Source: Paenibacillaceae bacterium (GTDB taxonomy: Bacteria; Bacillota; Bacilli; Paenibacillales; NBRC-103111). Taken from it: 64,000 nt of DNA. Location of the stretch: assembly GCA_029256185.1 (NCBI GenBank), contig JAQSYI010000023.1:1-64000 (forward strand), given 5' to 3'. Shown here piece after piece: positions 23,885-33,880 of this stretch. Made by a program: the position numbers and the translations under genes. The notes below the pieces were generated by a model, which searched no databases, was not told where the DNA came from, and saw only the letters and a program-made list of their open reading frames with translations. Numbering within the stretch: the stretch's first letter is position 1; the number at the start of each line of letters is the position of its first letter.

Positions 23885-25936
23885 TTATTTAATCAGTGCG
23901 TTGGTATCCAATATCAGGGCTACCTGGCCGTCGCCCAGGATCGTGGCGCCCGAGATGGCAAAGATATTGTTCAGATATTTGCCCAAAGCCTTCAAGACGA
24001 TTTCCTGCTGGCCGATCAGCTCGCTTACCGTCAATGCAGCCAGCTTCTCGCCCTTCTTCACAATGACAATCTCGGTCTCCTCCGGCTCTGCTGCAGGAGA
24101 TCCCGGCACCGCGTATACACCGGCAAGGGAAACAAGCGGAATGACGCTCTTGCGGAAATCAATCATCGGCACGCCGTGAACGTTGCGCACAGAGCTTCTG
24201 CGGATGGACGCCGTCTCCACAATCGAAGACAGGGGGATGGCAAACTTCTCTTCATTCACCCGGATGAGCATCGCCGAAATAATCGACAGGGTAAGCGGAA
24301 GCTGAACGGAAAACTTGGTGCCTTTGCCGAACTTGGATTCCACGGTTACAACGCCGCCCAGCGATTCGATCTTGGTCTTAACTACATCCAGTCCCACACC
24401 GCGGCCGGAGATATCGGATATTTTGTCAGCCGTGCTGAAGCCCGAAGCAAACAACAGGCCGGCTACCTCGTCATCTGTCATCCTGTCTGCCTGGTCAGCC
24501 CGTACAACGCCCCGGTTAATCGCCGTTTGCAGCACCTTCTGGCGGTTGATCCCGCGCCCGTCATCCTCAATCTCGATAAAGACGTGGTTGCCGCTGTGAA
24601 ATGCTCTAAGCCAAACGATACCTGTCTCCGGCTTGCCCGATGCCAACCGGTCTGCAATGGATTCCACACCGTGGTCGATGGAGTTGCGCAGCAGATGGAC
24701 CAGAGGATCGCCTATCTCGTCTACCACCGTGCGGTCCAGCTCCGTATCCGCGCCGGTGACGATCAGATCCACTTTCTTGTCCAATGACTTGGCAACATCG
24801 CGCACCATCCGCGGGAAGCGGTTGAACACCGTATCTACCGGGACCATGCGCAGCTTCAGCACGATGTTCTGAAGATCGCTGCTTACACGGGCCATGTGCT
24901 CCACCGTTTCCGTCAGATCCTGACGGCGCACCTCGCTGGCCAACTGCTCCAGACGCACCCGGTCAATCAGCATTTCGCTGAATAGATTCATGAGCAGATC
25001 CAACCGCTCGATATCCACGCGGATCGTCCGGTTGCCAATCGCCTGCGCCGGGGCCTTGGCAACTGTCGTCTGGCCTTCCGCCGCCTGTGCAGGAGGGGCT
25101 TTGACAGAGGCGGCAGCCGGCGGATGGCCTGCTTCCTCCACGCTCTGGCCGCTTTTCAAAAGCTTCAGCGTTTCGCCGTCAAGAGGAAGCACCTTGACGC
25201 TGCTGATTTCCGATACGTTGCCGATCAGCTTCTCCAGGACGTCCTGCTGCAAATGGGTAATAAAAAATACGGAGAAGGACCTGTCAAATTTCTCCTGCTC
25301 GATCTCCCGGACAGAAGGTGTTGACTTTACGATTTCCCCATTGTGCTCCAACTGGTCAAATACCATATAGGCTCTGGCGGCCTTGAGCACACAATCCTCC
25401 CGGATGCCCACTTCAATATAATAAGCCTCATGTCCGGTCGAAATGGACTGCTCCAGCACGGAATACTGGAATTGATCCACTTCCATAGAAGCGTGAGCTT
25501 CTTGCGGCGGTGCGGCTTCTGCAGTGGCAGACGCTCCTGCCTTCTCATAATCGCCGGTAACGATCGATTTCAACGCGGCTACGATATGGGCAACATCCGC
25601 CTTTCCCGTCCCGCCCTGAATAATGTCATTCACCATGGTTTCCAGAGCATCCGTACTCTTAAAGAGGCAGTCGAAGATAAAGGAATTCATGGACAGCTTG
25701 TTATTGCGAACCAAATCAAGCACGTTTTCCATCTCATGCGTAAGCATGGCAAGATCCTCGAAGCCCATGGTTGCCGACATACCCTTCAAAGTATGAGCAG
25801 AACGGAAAATCACCTGTACAATGCCGATATCTGTGGGATTTTGCTCCAGGCTTAAGAGATTGTCATTAATCGCCTGAAGGTGGTCCTTCGATTCATCGAT
25901 AAACATCGATAAATATTGATTAAGTTCCACTTCCAT
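23885..25936 (-). CDS. cheA: Chemotaxis sensor histidine kinase CheA
   Basis: CheA autophosphorylates and passes phosphate to CheY and CheB. The 683-aa product has P1 HPt (FRSAHTLKG, H48), P2 CheY-binding region with an Ala/Pro-rich linker (about 135-300), P3 dimerisation, P4 kinase (N box LRNSIDHGVE, G1 EDDGRGI, G2 SGRGVGLDVVK) and a C-terminal P5 CheW-like domain. All kinase boxes look complete. It lies between cheB and cheW. Confidence 0.98.
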   Translation of the reverse strand: MEVELNQYLSMFIDESKDHLQAINDNLLSLEQNPTDIGIVQVIFRSAHTLKGMSATMGFEDLAMLTHEMENVLDLVRNNKLSMNSFIFDCLFKSTDALETMVNDIIQGGTGKADVAHIVAALKSIVTGDYEKAGASATAEAAPPQEAHASMEVDQFQYSVLEQSISTGHEAYYIEVGIREDCVLKAARAYMVFDQLEHNGEIVKSTPSVREIEQEKFDRSFSVFFITHLQQDVLEKLIGNVSEISSVKVLPLDGETLKLLKSGQSVEEAGHPPAAASVKAPPAQAAEGQTTVAKAPAQAIGNRTIRVDIERLDLLMNLFSEMLIDRVRLEQLASEVRRQDLTETVEHMARVSSDLQNIVLKLRMVPVDTVFNRFPRMVRDVAKSLDKKVDLIVTGADTELDRTVVDEIGDPLVHLLRNSIDHGVESIADRLASGKPETGIVWLRAFHSGNHVFIEIEDDGRGINRQKVLQTAINRGVVRADQADRMTDDEVAGLLFASGFSTADKISDISGRGVGLDVVKTKIESLGGVVTVESKFGKGTKFSVQLPLTLSIISAMLIRVNEEKFAIPLSSIVETASIRRSSVRNVHGVPMIDFRKSVIPLVSLAGVYAVPGSPAAEPEETEIVIVKKGEKLAALTVSELIGQQEIVLKALGKYLNNIFAISGATILGDGQVALILDTNALIK

Positions 25937-26003
25937 ACACCTCCGTCTGGTTTCACCGTTATTAACGTTATGTAGAGCAGGTAAGCGCGGCCTCCTCTGT
26001 GGT

Positions 26004-27266
26004 TCACTTCAGCAGCGTGCGGGTCAATTTGTCGGCAATTTCGTTCACGGGCAGCAGATGATCGACACAGCCAAGCTCATAAGCGGCCCGGGGCATCCCG
26101 TAAACCACGCAGGTTTCCTCGGATTCCGCTATCGTCGTAGCTGCTCCCTGCTGCTTCAGGGCAAGCATGCCCTTGGCCCCGTCACTGCCCATGCCTGTCA
26201 TGATCACAATATGCCGCTTAAGTTCCGTGAAGGGCAGAATCGACTCAAACAAAGTATCCACTGCCGGGCGATGCCCGCCTCTTGGCTCCTCGCTGGTAAT
26301 CCGGAGCCGGTAAACTGAACCTGCTTCCCGCTGAACCCTCATCTGGAATCCGCCTGGAGCCACGTAAGCTGTGCCCGGCTGCAGCAGCATCCCGTCCTCT
26401 CCCTCCACCACATGTATGCGGCAGTTGGAATTCAGACGGACGGCAAGCGAATGAGTGAAATTGGGAGGCATATGCTGCACGATCACGACCGGAGCGGGAA
26501 AATTCTCCGGCAAGCCGGTCAGCACCTGCTGCAGAGCCCGCGGGCCGCCTGTTGAAGTCCCTATAGCCACAAGATGGGTAAAGTCTGAGCGGCTGCCAGG
26601 GTCGCGCGGAGCTTTGGCAGGCGGCACAGCCTGGGCTTTGGCAGGTGGCACAACCGGCGCCCTGGCAGGCGGCACAACCGAAGCCTTCTCCTCCCGGAGA
26701 GGAATCTGCGGCATTCTCGCCTTGGGCCGAGACGGTGGAGCTTGAGGCGGCAAGGTTCCGGAAGGCGGTGCAGCAAGCGGCGAAGCGCTAGGCGGCGGTG
26801 CAGCTTCGGGAGATGGCGGCCTGGACAGCTCGGCGGAGCTTCCGGGCTGGATCAAACGTTTTATATTGCTCCTGACCGCAATCTCCAGCTTCTCATGAAG
26901 CATCTGCTTGACCTTGAACAGATCTAGAGAAATGGAGCCCGACGGCTTCTGCACAAAATCCACGGCGCCCCATTCCAGCGCCTGAATGGTTTCCATCGCT
27001 CCCTCTCTGGTTAAGGAACTCAGCATAATCACGGGAACAGGATGCTCCCTCATAATCCGCTTCAGTGCCTCCAAGCCGTTAAGCTCGGGCATCTCCACGT
27101 CCATCGTAATGCAATCCGGCTGCAACCTCTCGTTCATCTCGATTGCTTCCAACCCGTTCTTGGCTGTTGCGATGACCTGAAAGCCCGGAAGCTCGGCTAC
27201 CAGATCGGAGACAATTCTGCGCATAAACACAGAATCATCTACTACCAGCACTCGTTTTACTGACAT
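26004..27266 (-). CDS. cheB: Protein-glutamate methylesterase CheB
   Basis: CheB removes methyl groups from chemoreceptors when phosphorylated. The 420-aa product has an N-terminal receiver with DD at 10-11 and phospho-acceptor D56 (ITMDVEMPELNG), a long Pro/Ala-rich linker (about 145-230, repeated PPAKAP-type units), and the esterase domain with GTSTGGPRAL, VQHMPPNFTHSLA and GMGSDGAKGM containing the Ser-His-Asp triad. The linker is longer than usual. Confidence 0.97.
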   Translation of the reverse strand: MSVKRVLVVDDSVFMRRIVSDLVAELPGFQVIATAKNGLEAIEMNERLQPDCITMDVEMPELNGLEALKRIMREHPVPVIMLSSLTREGAMETIQALEWGAVDFVQKPSGSISLDLFKVKQMLHEKLEIAVRSNIKRLIQPGSSAELSRPPSPEAAPPPSASPLAAPPSGTLPPQAPPSRPKARMPQIPLREEKASVVPPARAPVVPPAKAQAVPPAKAPRDPGSRSDFTHLVAIGTSTGGPRALQQVLTGLPENFPAPVVIVQHMPPNFTHSLAVRLNSNCRIHVVEGEDGMLLQPGTAYVAPGGFQMRVQREAGSVYRLRITSEEPRGGHRPAVDTLFESILPFTELKRHIVIMTGMGSDGAKGMLALKQQGAATTIAESEETCVVYGMPRAAYELGCVDHLLPVNEIADKLTRTLLK

Positions 27267-27308
27267 CCCGGCTCTCCCCTCTCTAGTTGCAATGTGCGCT
27301 GTCCGGAG

Positions 27309-28187
27309 TCACTTCATGAGTTTCAGCATTTTGGATAAGAAACCCTTGACTCCCGGCGCTTGTCGTGGAGCGTCATAGGCTGTGCCTAGCGCATACAATT
27401 CCGCCATATCCATCAGATTCCGCGAGGCAGGGGAATTGGGATAGGCGACCGTGAACGGAACCTGACGTTTAACCGCTTTGGAAATATTGCTGTCGTCAGT
27501 TATGTAGCCTATCGTGGGAATATCCATATTTAAAAATTGCTTGGCCACCAAGGTGATTTTGTCGGCAGTTTGTTTGCCCTCTTTGGGATCGGTGACCCGG
27601 TTAATGACCAGCTTGAGGGCGATCCCTTGCTGCATGTTGTTAACCATCTTAATAATAGCATACGCATCGGTAATGGAGGTGGGTTCCGGAGTGGTGACCA
27701 CGACAGTCTCGTCCGCCGCGAGGATGAATTTAAGCGCCTCTTTGGTCAGCCCCGCCCCGGTATCGAACAGGATGATATCGCAATGGCCATGCAATTGGCT
27801 TACTTGCTCGGCGAAATAATCCAGTTGCTCCTCCGTCAGCCGGATAAGATCGTTGAAGCCGGAACCACCTGCGATAAATTCCAGGCCGTTATAGCCGGTA
27901 TGAATAATTTCCCAGATTGTTTTTTCTTTCTTGAGAAGATGGTAAAGATTGTATTTGGGGGTTATCCCCATCAGCACATCGATATTGGCAAGGCCGATAT
28001 CCGCATCGAATACCAGCACCTTCAGTCCCTTCGCCTGAAGCGCCAAAGCATAATTCAGGGTGAAGTTGGACTTGCCTACGCCGCCCTTGCCGCTGGTCAC
28101 CGTAATGGTTTTGGTGGCCTTGGACTGGGACTGCTGACCATGCCTGCTCCGCACGAGATCACGCAGCGATTGCGCCTGATCATTCAT
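27309..28187 (-). CDS. flhG: MinD-like ATPase FlhG (YlxH)
   Basis: FlhG (YlxH, FleN) controls flagellar number and placement and stimulates the FlhF GTPase. The 292-aa product starts MNDQAQSLRDLVRSRH, an N-terminal DQAxxLR activator motif for FlhF, then the deviant Walker A TSGKGGVGKSNFTLNYAL and switch DADIGLANIDVLMG. Its start overlaps the end of flhF by 8 bp. Full family length. Confidence 0.97.
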   Translation of the reverse strand: MNDQAQSLRDLVRSRHGQQSQSKATKTITVTSGKGGVGKSNFTLNYALALQAKGLKVLVFDADIGLANIDVLMGITPKYNLYHLLKKEKTIWEIIHTGYNGLEFIAGGSGFNDLIRLTEEQLDYFAEQVSQLHGHCDIILFDTGAGLTKEALKFILAADETVVVTTPEPTSITDAYAIIKMVNNMQQGIALKLVINRVTDPKEGKQTADKITLVAKQFLNMDIPTIGYITDDSNISKAVKRQVPFTVAYPNSPASRNLMDMAELYALGTAYDAPRQAPGVKGFLSKMLKLMK

Positions 28188-29565
28188 CCGCTTTTTCCTC
28201 CAATATCAGATCAATGATTGCATTCTCGTCAGCAATAGCGAAATCCTCAGGAACATTTTGTCCGGTTGTCATATAGGACAGCTCCAATGGGAACTCGTTC
28301 ATCAGATTGATAATCGAGCCGAAAGTTTCCGTTTCGTCCCGCTTGGTGAACAATACCTTATCCAGCTTGAACCTGGAAAAATTATCGGCAACCACCCGCA
28401 TGTCCTTATATTTCATTGTCAGGCTGAGCACCAGATAAGTTTCACTTTTGATGCCCGCATGCAAGAGCGCGTTCAGTTCCGATACGTACATCTCGTTGCG
28501 GAAATTGCGGCCGGCCGTATCCATGAAGATAATATCCCGGTCCTGCAAATTTTCGAAGGCTTTCTTCAGATCAAGCGGAGAAAAGACCACTTCCAACGGC
28601 ACACCCAAAATCGTAGCATAGGTCTTCAATTGATCCACAGCTGCTATCCGGTACGTATCAGAGGTGATAAAACCTACCTTGCGGCGGTGTTTCAACACCT
28701 GTTCTGCAGCCAGCTTGGCAATCGTGGTTGTTTTGCCGACACCGGTTGGACCGACGAAATGGGCAATTCTGGTATCCTGCTGCAGTTGCTTGCGGGTATT
28801 GGCCCCGAGCATGAGCCGCAACTGATCCCTGATCTGCTGCTCTGCGGATTCCTCCGTTATCTCTTCCCCGGTCTCCTCGCTATGCTGCTCAATGCCGTTT
28901 AGGATATTGGCAATAATCTCCGGTGCTACCTCCTGTGCTGCAAGCCGGTCTTCCAGCTGCTGCAAAACCGGATTAGGGGCACTTGCCTGAACACCTTGGG
29001 AGAGCTTCTGCATCAGCTGCTTCATGCTGCGCAGCTCGCTTAAGACCGGATCCTCCGTTGGTGCTTCCTTCGGCTCCTGCTTCTGGGGAGCCTGCGGTTT
29101 CTCTGCCGCCGCGGGGGCGGGAACCGGCACAGAAACCGCAAGTCCCGAGGATGATCCGTATAAGGCAGCGCCGCGGGCCGCCGGAACCACCGGATTCGGC
29201 ACAGCAGAAGCCGGGTCCTGCTGAACGGACTCACGCTTGCCCGAGAGCATGCTGATGGACTGCAGAATGCTTGCCGCCTTCTCTTCACTGGAGAGGTCAG
29301 GATGGTTCAGCACAGCCACACCCGCCGAATTCGCCGGAGAGCTGGCTTTGAATTGCTTCGCGGCAACAGAACGGGCGGCGGCAGCCCCGTTCGAAGCGCT
29401 GTCCGTAGCGGCAATGACCTCGATCTTCTTTTTGCTGAATAACCCCAAAAATCCGCCGGAGCGGATCTCTTTGGTATTGAGAATAACGGCATCCTTGCCC
29501 AAATCGCTGCGAATCTGCTGGAGTGCATCCGGCATGGAATCTACGACATAACGTTTCACTCTCAT
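28180..29565 (-). CDS. flhF: Flagellar biosynthesis GTPase FlhF
   Basis: FlhF is an SRP-type GTPase that sets flagellar position. The 461-aa product has the basic N-terminal domain (MRVKRYVVDSMPDALQQIRS), an Ala/Pro-rich linker (about 75-170), and NG domain with G1 GPTGVGKTTTIAKLA, then DTAGRN and FTKRDET. It overlaps flhA by 4 bp and flhG by 8 bp, so the three are coupled. Confidence 0.97.
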   Translation of the reverse strand: MRVKRYVVDSMPDALQQIRSDLGKDAVILNTKEIRSGGFLGLFSKKKIEVIAATDSASNGAAAARSVAAKQFKASSPANSAGVAVLNHPDLSSEEKAASILQSISMLSGKRESVQQDPASAVPNPVVPAARGAALYGSSSGLAVSVPVPAPAAAEKPQAPQKQEPKEAPTEDPVLSELRSMKQLMQKLSQGVQASAPNPVLQQLEDRLAAQEVAPEIIANILNGIEQHSEETGEEITEESAEQQIRDQLRLMLGANTRKQLQQDTRIAHFVGPTGVGKTTTIAKLAAEQVLKHRRKVGFITSDTYRIAAVDQLKTYATILGVPLEVVFSPLDLKKAFENLQDRDIIFMDTAGRNFRNEMYVSELNALLHAGIKSETYLVLSLTMKYKDMRVVADNFSRFKLDKVLFTKRDETETFGSIINLMNEFPLELSYMTTGQNVPEDFAIADENAIIDLILEEKADE

Positions 29566-31595
29566 AAATTCACAACTCCCATGCTCTGAATTTCAACATT
29601 CGGCTCCAACTCGCTGTAGGACAGGACGGGAATATCCTGCAGCGTCCGTTCCAGCAGCTGCCGCAGATACATGCGTATCGTCGGAGAGGTTAGAATAACA
29701 GGCTGTTGGCCGGATTGCACCGCTTTGCCTATTTGTTCATTCAGCTTATGGAAGATCAACTGGGAGGAAGAAGGGTCCAGAGCCAGATAGGAACCCTGAT
29801 CCGTCTGCTGCACAGCTTCGGCAATTTTCTTCTCCAGCGTAGGACCTACAGTAATTACCTTCAAAGCATCGCCGCCTGAGGCGTACTGGTGGGTAATCTG
29901 CCGGGACAGAGCCTGGCGCACATATTCCGTCAAAATATCGTGATCCTTGGTGTACCCTCCGTAATCGGCCAAAGTCTCCATAATCGTGACCAAATCCCGT
30001 ACGGATATCTTCTCCCGCAGCAGCTTGGCCAGCACTTTCTGGAGATCGCCGACGGACAATACATTGGGAATCAGTTCCTCCACCAGAGCAGGATAAGCCT
30101 CCTTCACATTCTCGATCAGCGACTTGGTTTCCTGGCGTCCAATCAGCTCATGCGCATGGCGCTTGACGATTTCTGTCAGATGGGTAGCGACAACCGAAGG
30201 CGGGTCAACCACGGTATAACCGGACAGTTCGGCCCGTTCCTTCATCACATCATCTATCCAGATGGCAGGCAAGCCGAAGGCAGGCTCAACCGTCTCAATC
30301 CCCGAGATAGAATCATCATCAAAGCCCGGACTCATGGCGAGATAATGATTAAGTAATAATTCACCGCGCGCAACGGTATTTCCTTTAATTTTTATGACAT
30401 ATTCATTAGGTTTTAGTTGAATATTGTCACGAATTCGGATAACAGGCACAACAATGCCTAATTCCAGCGCACATTGTCGGCGAATCAGAATGATCCGGTC
30501 CAGCAGATCCCCGCCCTGCTGCATATCAGCCAGGGGAATGAGGCCGTAGCCAAACTCGAATTCGATGGGGTCCACCTGCAGCAAACTGATCACACTCTCA
30601 GGACTGCGCACCTCTTCAATTTGCTGCTGCTCTTCCGCCTCTTCTTCCTCCACTTGCTTCTGGTTGAGCGTTTTTTGCATTTTATAGCCGGCGAACACCA
30701 GAATGGCAGCAATCGGGAATGTAATCACAACTCCGATGGGGGTAGCCAAGCCCAATACGGCAATCGTCCCCGCAACAATGTACAGCAATTTCGGATTCTG
30801 CATCAATTGGCGGGACAGATCAGAGGCCAGATTGCCGTCCGAGTTGGCACGGGTTACAATCAGACCCGAAGCGGTGGAAATCATCAGCGCCGGAATCTGG
30901 CTCACCAAGCCGTCACCGATGGACATCTTGGTAAACAGACTGGCCGCCTCCTGAATGCTGAAGCCGTGGTAGACCATGCCGATTACCAGTCCGCCCAACA
31001 GATTGATAATCAAGATGACGATACTGGCAATCGCATCCCCCTTGACGAATTTGCTGGCGCCGTCCATGGCGCCGTAGAAGTCGGCTTCCCGTTCTATCTT
31101 TTTTCTGCGTTCTCTTGCCTGGGTTTCGTTGATCATGCCTGCATTCAGATCCGCATCGATACTCATCTGCTTGCCGGGCATTGCATCCAGCGTAAACCGG
31201 GCGCCAACCTCTGCCACCCGTTCCGCCCCTTTGGTGATCACGATAAACTGCACAACGACGAGAATCAGGAACACGACAAATCCGACGACCAGATTGCCCC
31301 CTGCCACGAAGTCACCGAAAGTAGCGACAACTTTGCCTCCATCGGCATGAACCAGAATGTTCCGGGTAGTGGAGATATTAAGCGCAATCCGGAACACTGT
31401 GGTTATCAGCAACAGAGAAGGAAATATGGAGAAATCGAGCGCCTCCTGGGTACTCATGGACACCAGCAGGATCATCATGGCCAGAGAAATATTGATGATC
31501 AGAAGCACATCCACTACATGCACACTGATGGGAACTACCATGATAAGAATAATTCCGATAACTCCCAGCAAAATGATCAAATCTCTGATTCGCAT
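29562..31595 (-). CDS. flhA: Flagellar export gate protein FlhA
   Basis: FlhA forms the nonameric ring and proton channel of the flagellar type III export gate. The 677-aa length is standard. The N-terminal half has about eight membrane segments with the FHIPEP signature region (RNILVHADGGKVVATFGDFV); the cytosolic C-terminal half has PAIWIDD and LTEIVKRHAHELIGRQE lines. It is between flhB and flhF. Confidence 0.98.
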   Translation of the reverse strand: MRIRDLIILLGVIGIILIMVVPISVHVVDVLLIINISLAMMILLVSMSTQEALDFSIFPSLLLITTVFRIALNISTTRNILVHADGGKVVATFGDFVAGGNLVVGFVVFLILVVVQFIVITKGAERVAEVGARFTLDAMPGKQMSIDADLNAGMINETQARERRKKIEREADFYGAMDGASKFVKGDAIASIVILIINLLGGLVIGMVYHGFSIQEAASLFTKMSIGDGLVSQIPALMISTASGLIVTRANSDGNLASDLSRQLMQNPKLLYIVAGTIAVLGLATPIGVVITFPIAAILVFAGYKMQKTLNQKQVEEEEAEEQQQIEEVRSPESVISLLQVDPIEFEFGYGLIPLADMQQGGDLLDRIILIRRQCALELGIVVPVIRIRDNIQLKPNEYVIKIKGNTVARGELLLNHYLAMSPGFDDDSISGIETVEPAFGLPAIWIDDVMKERAELSGYTVVDPPSVVATHLTEIVKRHAHELIGRQETKSLIENVKEAYPALVEELIPNVLSVGDLQKVLAKLLREKISVRDLVTIMETLADYGGYTKDHDILTEYVRQALSRQITHQYASGGDALKVITVGPTLEKKIAEAVQQTDQGSYLALDPSSSQLIFHKLNEQIGKAVQSGQQPVILTSPTIRMYLRQLLERTLQDIPVLSYSELEPNVEIQSMGVVNL

Positions 31596-31621
31596 GAAGA
31601 TACGCTCCTTTCGTGATTATT

Positions 31622-32713
31622 TTATTTCGCTTTTCCTTTTAGCCGGTACACATAAGCCAGTACCTCGGCCACAGCCTGAAACAGCTCGGCAGGAATAGCC
31701 TGGCCGATCTCTACCTGATCATACAGCGCCCTCGCAAGCGGCCGGTTCTCCATGGTCACCACCCCGTTTTGCTTGGCGATTTCCTTAATCTTCAAGGCCA
31801 CAAAGTCCGTTCCTTTGGCCAATACGCGGGGAGCGTCCATCTGGCCCGTCTCATAGCGGATCGCTACTGCAAAGTGAGTCGGGTTGGTAATGACCACATC
31901 CGCTTTGGGAACATCCTGCATCATCCGCTGCAGGGCCATCCGCCGCTGCTTTTCCTTGATCTTGCCTTTGATGAGCGGATCACCTTCGGATTTTTTATAT
32001 TCATCCTTGATATCCTGTTTGGACATCCGGAGATTTTTTTCGTATTCATATTTTTGGTACATATAATCGAATACCGCCAGAACTACCAGAGCAGCTCCAA
32101 TTTTGATGCCCAGCATCACAGTCAGATTGGCTACATAGTTCAATGTGCTCTCCAGGGGCAAGGCGGCCATGCCCAGCAGATTTCCCCTCTCTCCCCATAA
32201 CGAGGAGTAGACAATATAACCGATCAGAATTAATTTGAGCATGGTCTTGGCGAAATCCACCAAAGCCCGCATGCCAAACAACCGTTTGGCCCCTTCCAGG
32301 GGATTGATCTTGTTGAATTTCATCTTAAGCCCCTCGCCGGACAAGAGGAACCCAGTCTGCATGTAGTTGCCAAGAACCGCAACAACCACAGAGATCAGAA
32401 AAACGGGAGCAATCATAATCACAAGCTCAGTCATCAGATGGTTGAACAGAGGCATAACATTGCCCATTGTAATATCGGCGAGCAAGTAGTCGTTAATTGA
32501 GCCGCTGATCAGCTTGATCAACCGCTCTTTCATAAAGCCGCCGAACATCAGGAAGGCCATAAAGCAAAACAACAGGATAAACGCGCCGGGCAATTCCATG
32601 CTCTTGGCGACCTGCCCCTTCTCCCGGGCTTCCTGACGCTTCTTGGGTGTCGCCGATTCCGTCTTCTCACCGGAGAACAATTGCAGGTTCAGATGGTAAC
32701 GATACTGTGCCAA
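31622..32713 (-). CDS. flhB: Flagellar export switch protein FlhB
   Basis: FlhB switches export from hook to filament substrates after self-cleavage. The 363-aa product has N-terminal EKTESATPKKRQEAREKGQV, four membrane segments and a C-terminal domain with the autocleavage motif NPTH at 277-280. It follows fliR and precedes flhA. Confidence 0.98.
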   Translation of the reverse strand: MAQYRYHLNLQLFSGEKTESATPKKRQEAREKGQVAKSMELPGAFILLFCFMAFLMFGGFMKERLIKLISGSINDYLLADITMGNVMPLFNHLMTELVIMIAPVFLISVVVAVLGNYMQTGFLLSGEGLKMKFNKINPLEGAKRLFGMRALVDFAKTMLKLILIGYIVYSSLWGERGNLLGMAALPLESTLNYVANLTVMLGIKIGAALVVLAVFDYMYQKYEYEKNLRMSKQDIKDEYKKSEGDPLIKGKIKEKQRRMALQRMMQDVPKADVVITNPTHFAVAIRYETGQMDAPRVLAKGTDFVALKIKEIAKQNGVVTMENRPLARALYDQVEIGQAIPAELFQAVAEVLAYVYRLKGKAK

Positions 32714-32771
32714 GCCATGTCCTCCTCACTGCTTGCCCGGGCAAAGCCGGCATTGTGCTAAAGTTAACCGG

Positions 32772-33557
32772 CTATTGTGTTGGATTGGATAACAGCATAA
32801 TCGCCTTCTGCATTGCCTCAAACAATGCTTGAAATAAATTTTGGAACAACCCCATCATGTCCGGGAATAAAAAAGCCAGTAAAATAAGACCGACCACAAT
32901 CTTCAATGGCACGCCAACGACAAAAATATTGAACTGGGGAGCCGTCCTGGCCAGGATTCCCAACCCCACATCCGTGAGAAACAGCGCCGCTGCCAAGGGT
33001 GCCGCCATCTTGAACGCCAAGGCGAAAGAATCGGTAAAGGTACGAATCATAAAGTCCGACATATTGCCGCTGTACATCCGGGTAAAAACATCATTCTGCA
33101 GAGGAACCCAGTCATAGCTTTGCACAATGGCCTGCAGAAGCATGTGATGCCCGTTAAAGGACAGAAACAGCACGATTGCCACCATAAACTTCAGATTGCC
33201 CGTTACGGGGCTGGAGGCGCCAGTCAGAGGGTCGATAATATTGGCCATCGATAACCCCATCTGCATGTCGATAAAGGCGCCGGAAATCTGGATGACCGTA
33301 AAGAACAGATAGCCGATGAAACCCAGTAACAGACCGACCGCAATCTCTTTGATGATGGAAATCAGATACACGGCATCCATAGGAACCTGCTGAACTCCGA
33401 GCCCGGAGAAGATCAGGAAGGCAATGAATGCCGACAGACCTATTTTGAAGGTAGCCGGGACATTCCGGGAGGAGAAAACCGGAGCCACGACAAAAAAAGC
33501 GGTAATCCGACAAAAAATAAGCAGAAATCCAGAGAAGGAAAGAAGTATAGTCTCCAT
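32772..33557 (-). CDS. fliR: Flagellar export gate protein FliR
   Basis: FliR is one of the FliP5-Q4-R1 export-gate subunits. The 261-aa product is hydrophobic with six predicted segments and the line MDMQMGLSMANIIDP-like (FIDMQMGLSMANIIDPLTG). ATG 33557 overlaps the fliQ end by 10 bp less than the alternative TTG at 33578 and has GGCGGAGG in front, though at short spacing. Its C-terminal region ends next to flhB. Confidence 0.95.
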   Translation of the reverse strand: METILLSFSGFLLIFCRITAFFVVAPVFSSRNVPATFKIGLSAFIAFLIFSGLGVQQVPMDAVYLISIIKEIAVGLLLGFIGYLFFTVIQISGAFIDMQMGLSMANIIDPLTGASSPVTGNLKFMVAIVLFLSFNGHHMLLQAIVQSYDWVPLQNDVFTRMYSGNMSDFMIRTFTDSFALAFKMAAPLAAALFLTDVGLGILARTAPQFNIFVVGVPLKIVVGLILLAFLFPDMMGLFQNLFQALFEAMQKAIMLLSNPTQ

Positions 33558-33567
33558 GATCCTCCGC

Positions 33568-33837
33568 CTATCGCGCAAACTGATGAATATTATTCAATAA
33601 ATTGTAAGTAAACTCCACCAGAGTCGTCAAGATCCAGGGCCCAAAAATAAGAATGGACAGAAGCACCGCTACAATCTTGGGAACAAACGCCAAGGTCTGC
33701 TCCTGAATCTGGGTTGTCGCCTGAAATACACTGACAATTAGCCCTACAGTCAATGCGATAATCAACATAGGTGCGCTGGCCTTCAGAACCACATAGACTG
33801 CTTCACCGGCCAGCTTCAATACGAATTCGGAATTCAT
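33568..33837 (-). CDS. fliQ: Flagellar export gate protein FliQ
   Basis: FliQ is the small two-TM subunit of the export gate. The 89-aa product starts MNSEFVLKLAGEAVYVVL and has two hydrophobic hairpin segments plus QATTQIQEQTLAFVPKI, the conserved loop. I chose ATG 33837; the frame to 33864 reads through the ribosome binding site GAGGAGGGG. It lies between fliP and fliR. Confidence 0.96.
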   Translation of the reverse strand: MNSEFVLKLAGEAVYVVLKASAPMLIIALTVGLIVSVFQATTQIQEQTLAFVPKIVAVLLSILIFGPWILTTLVEFTYNLLNNIHQFAR

Positions 33838-33880
33838 GGCCCTCTTGTTCCCCTCCTCTTCCACTCGCCGTCATTGTGCG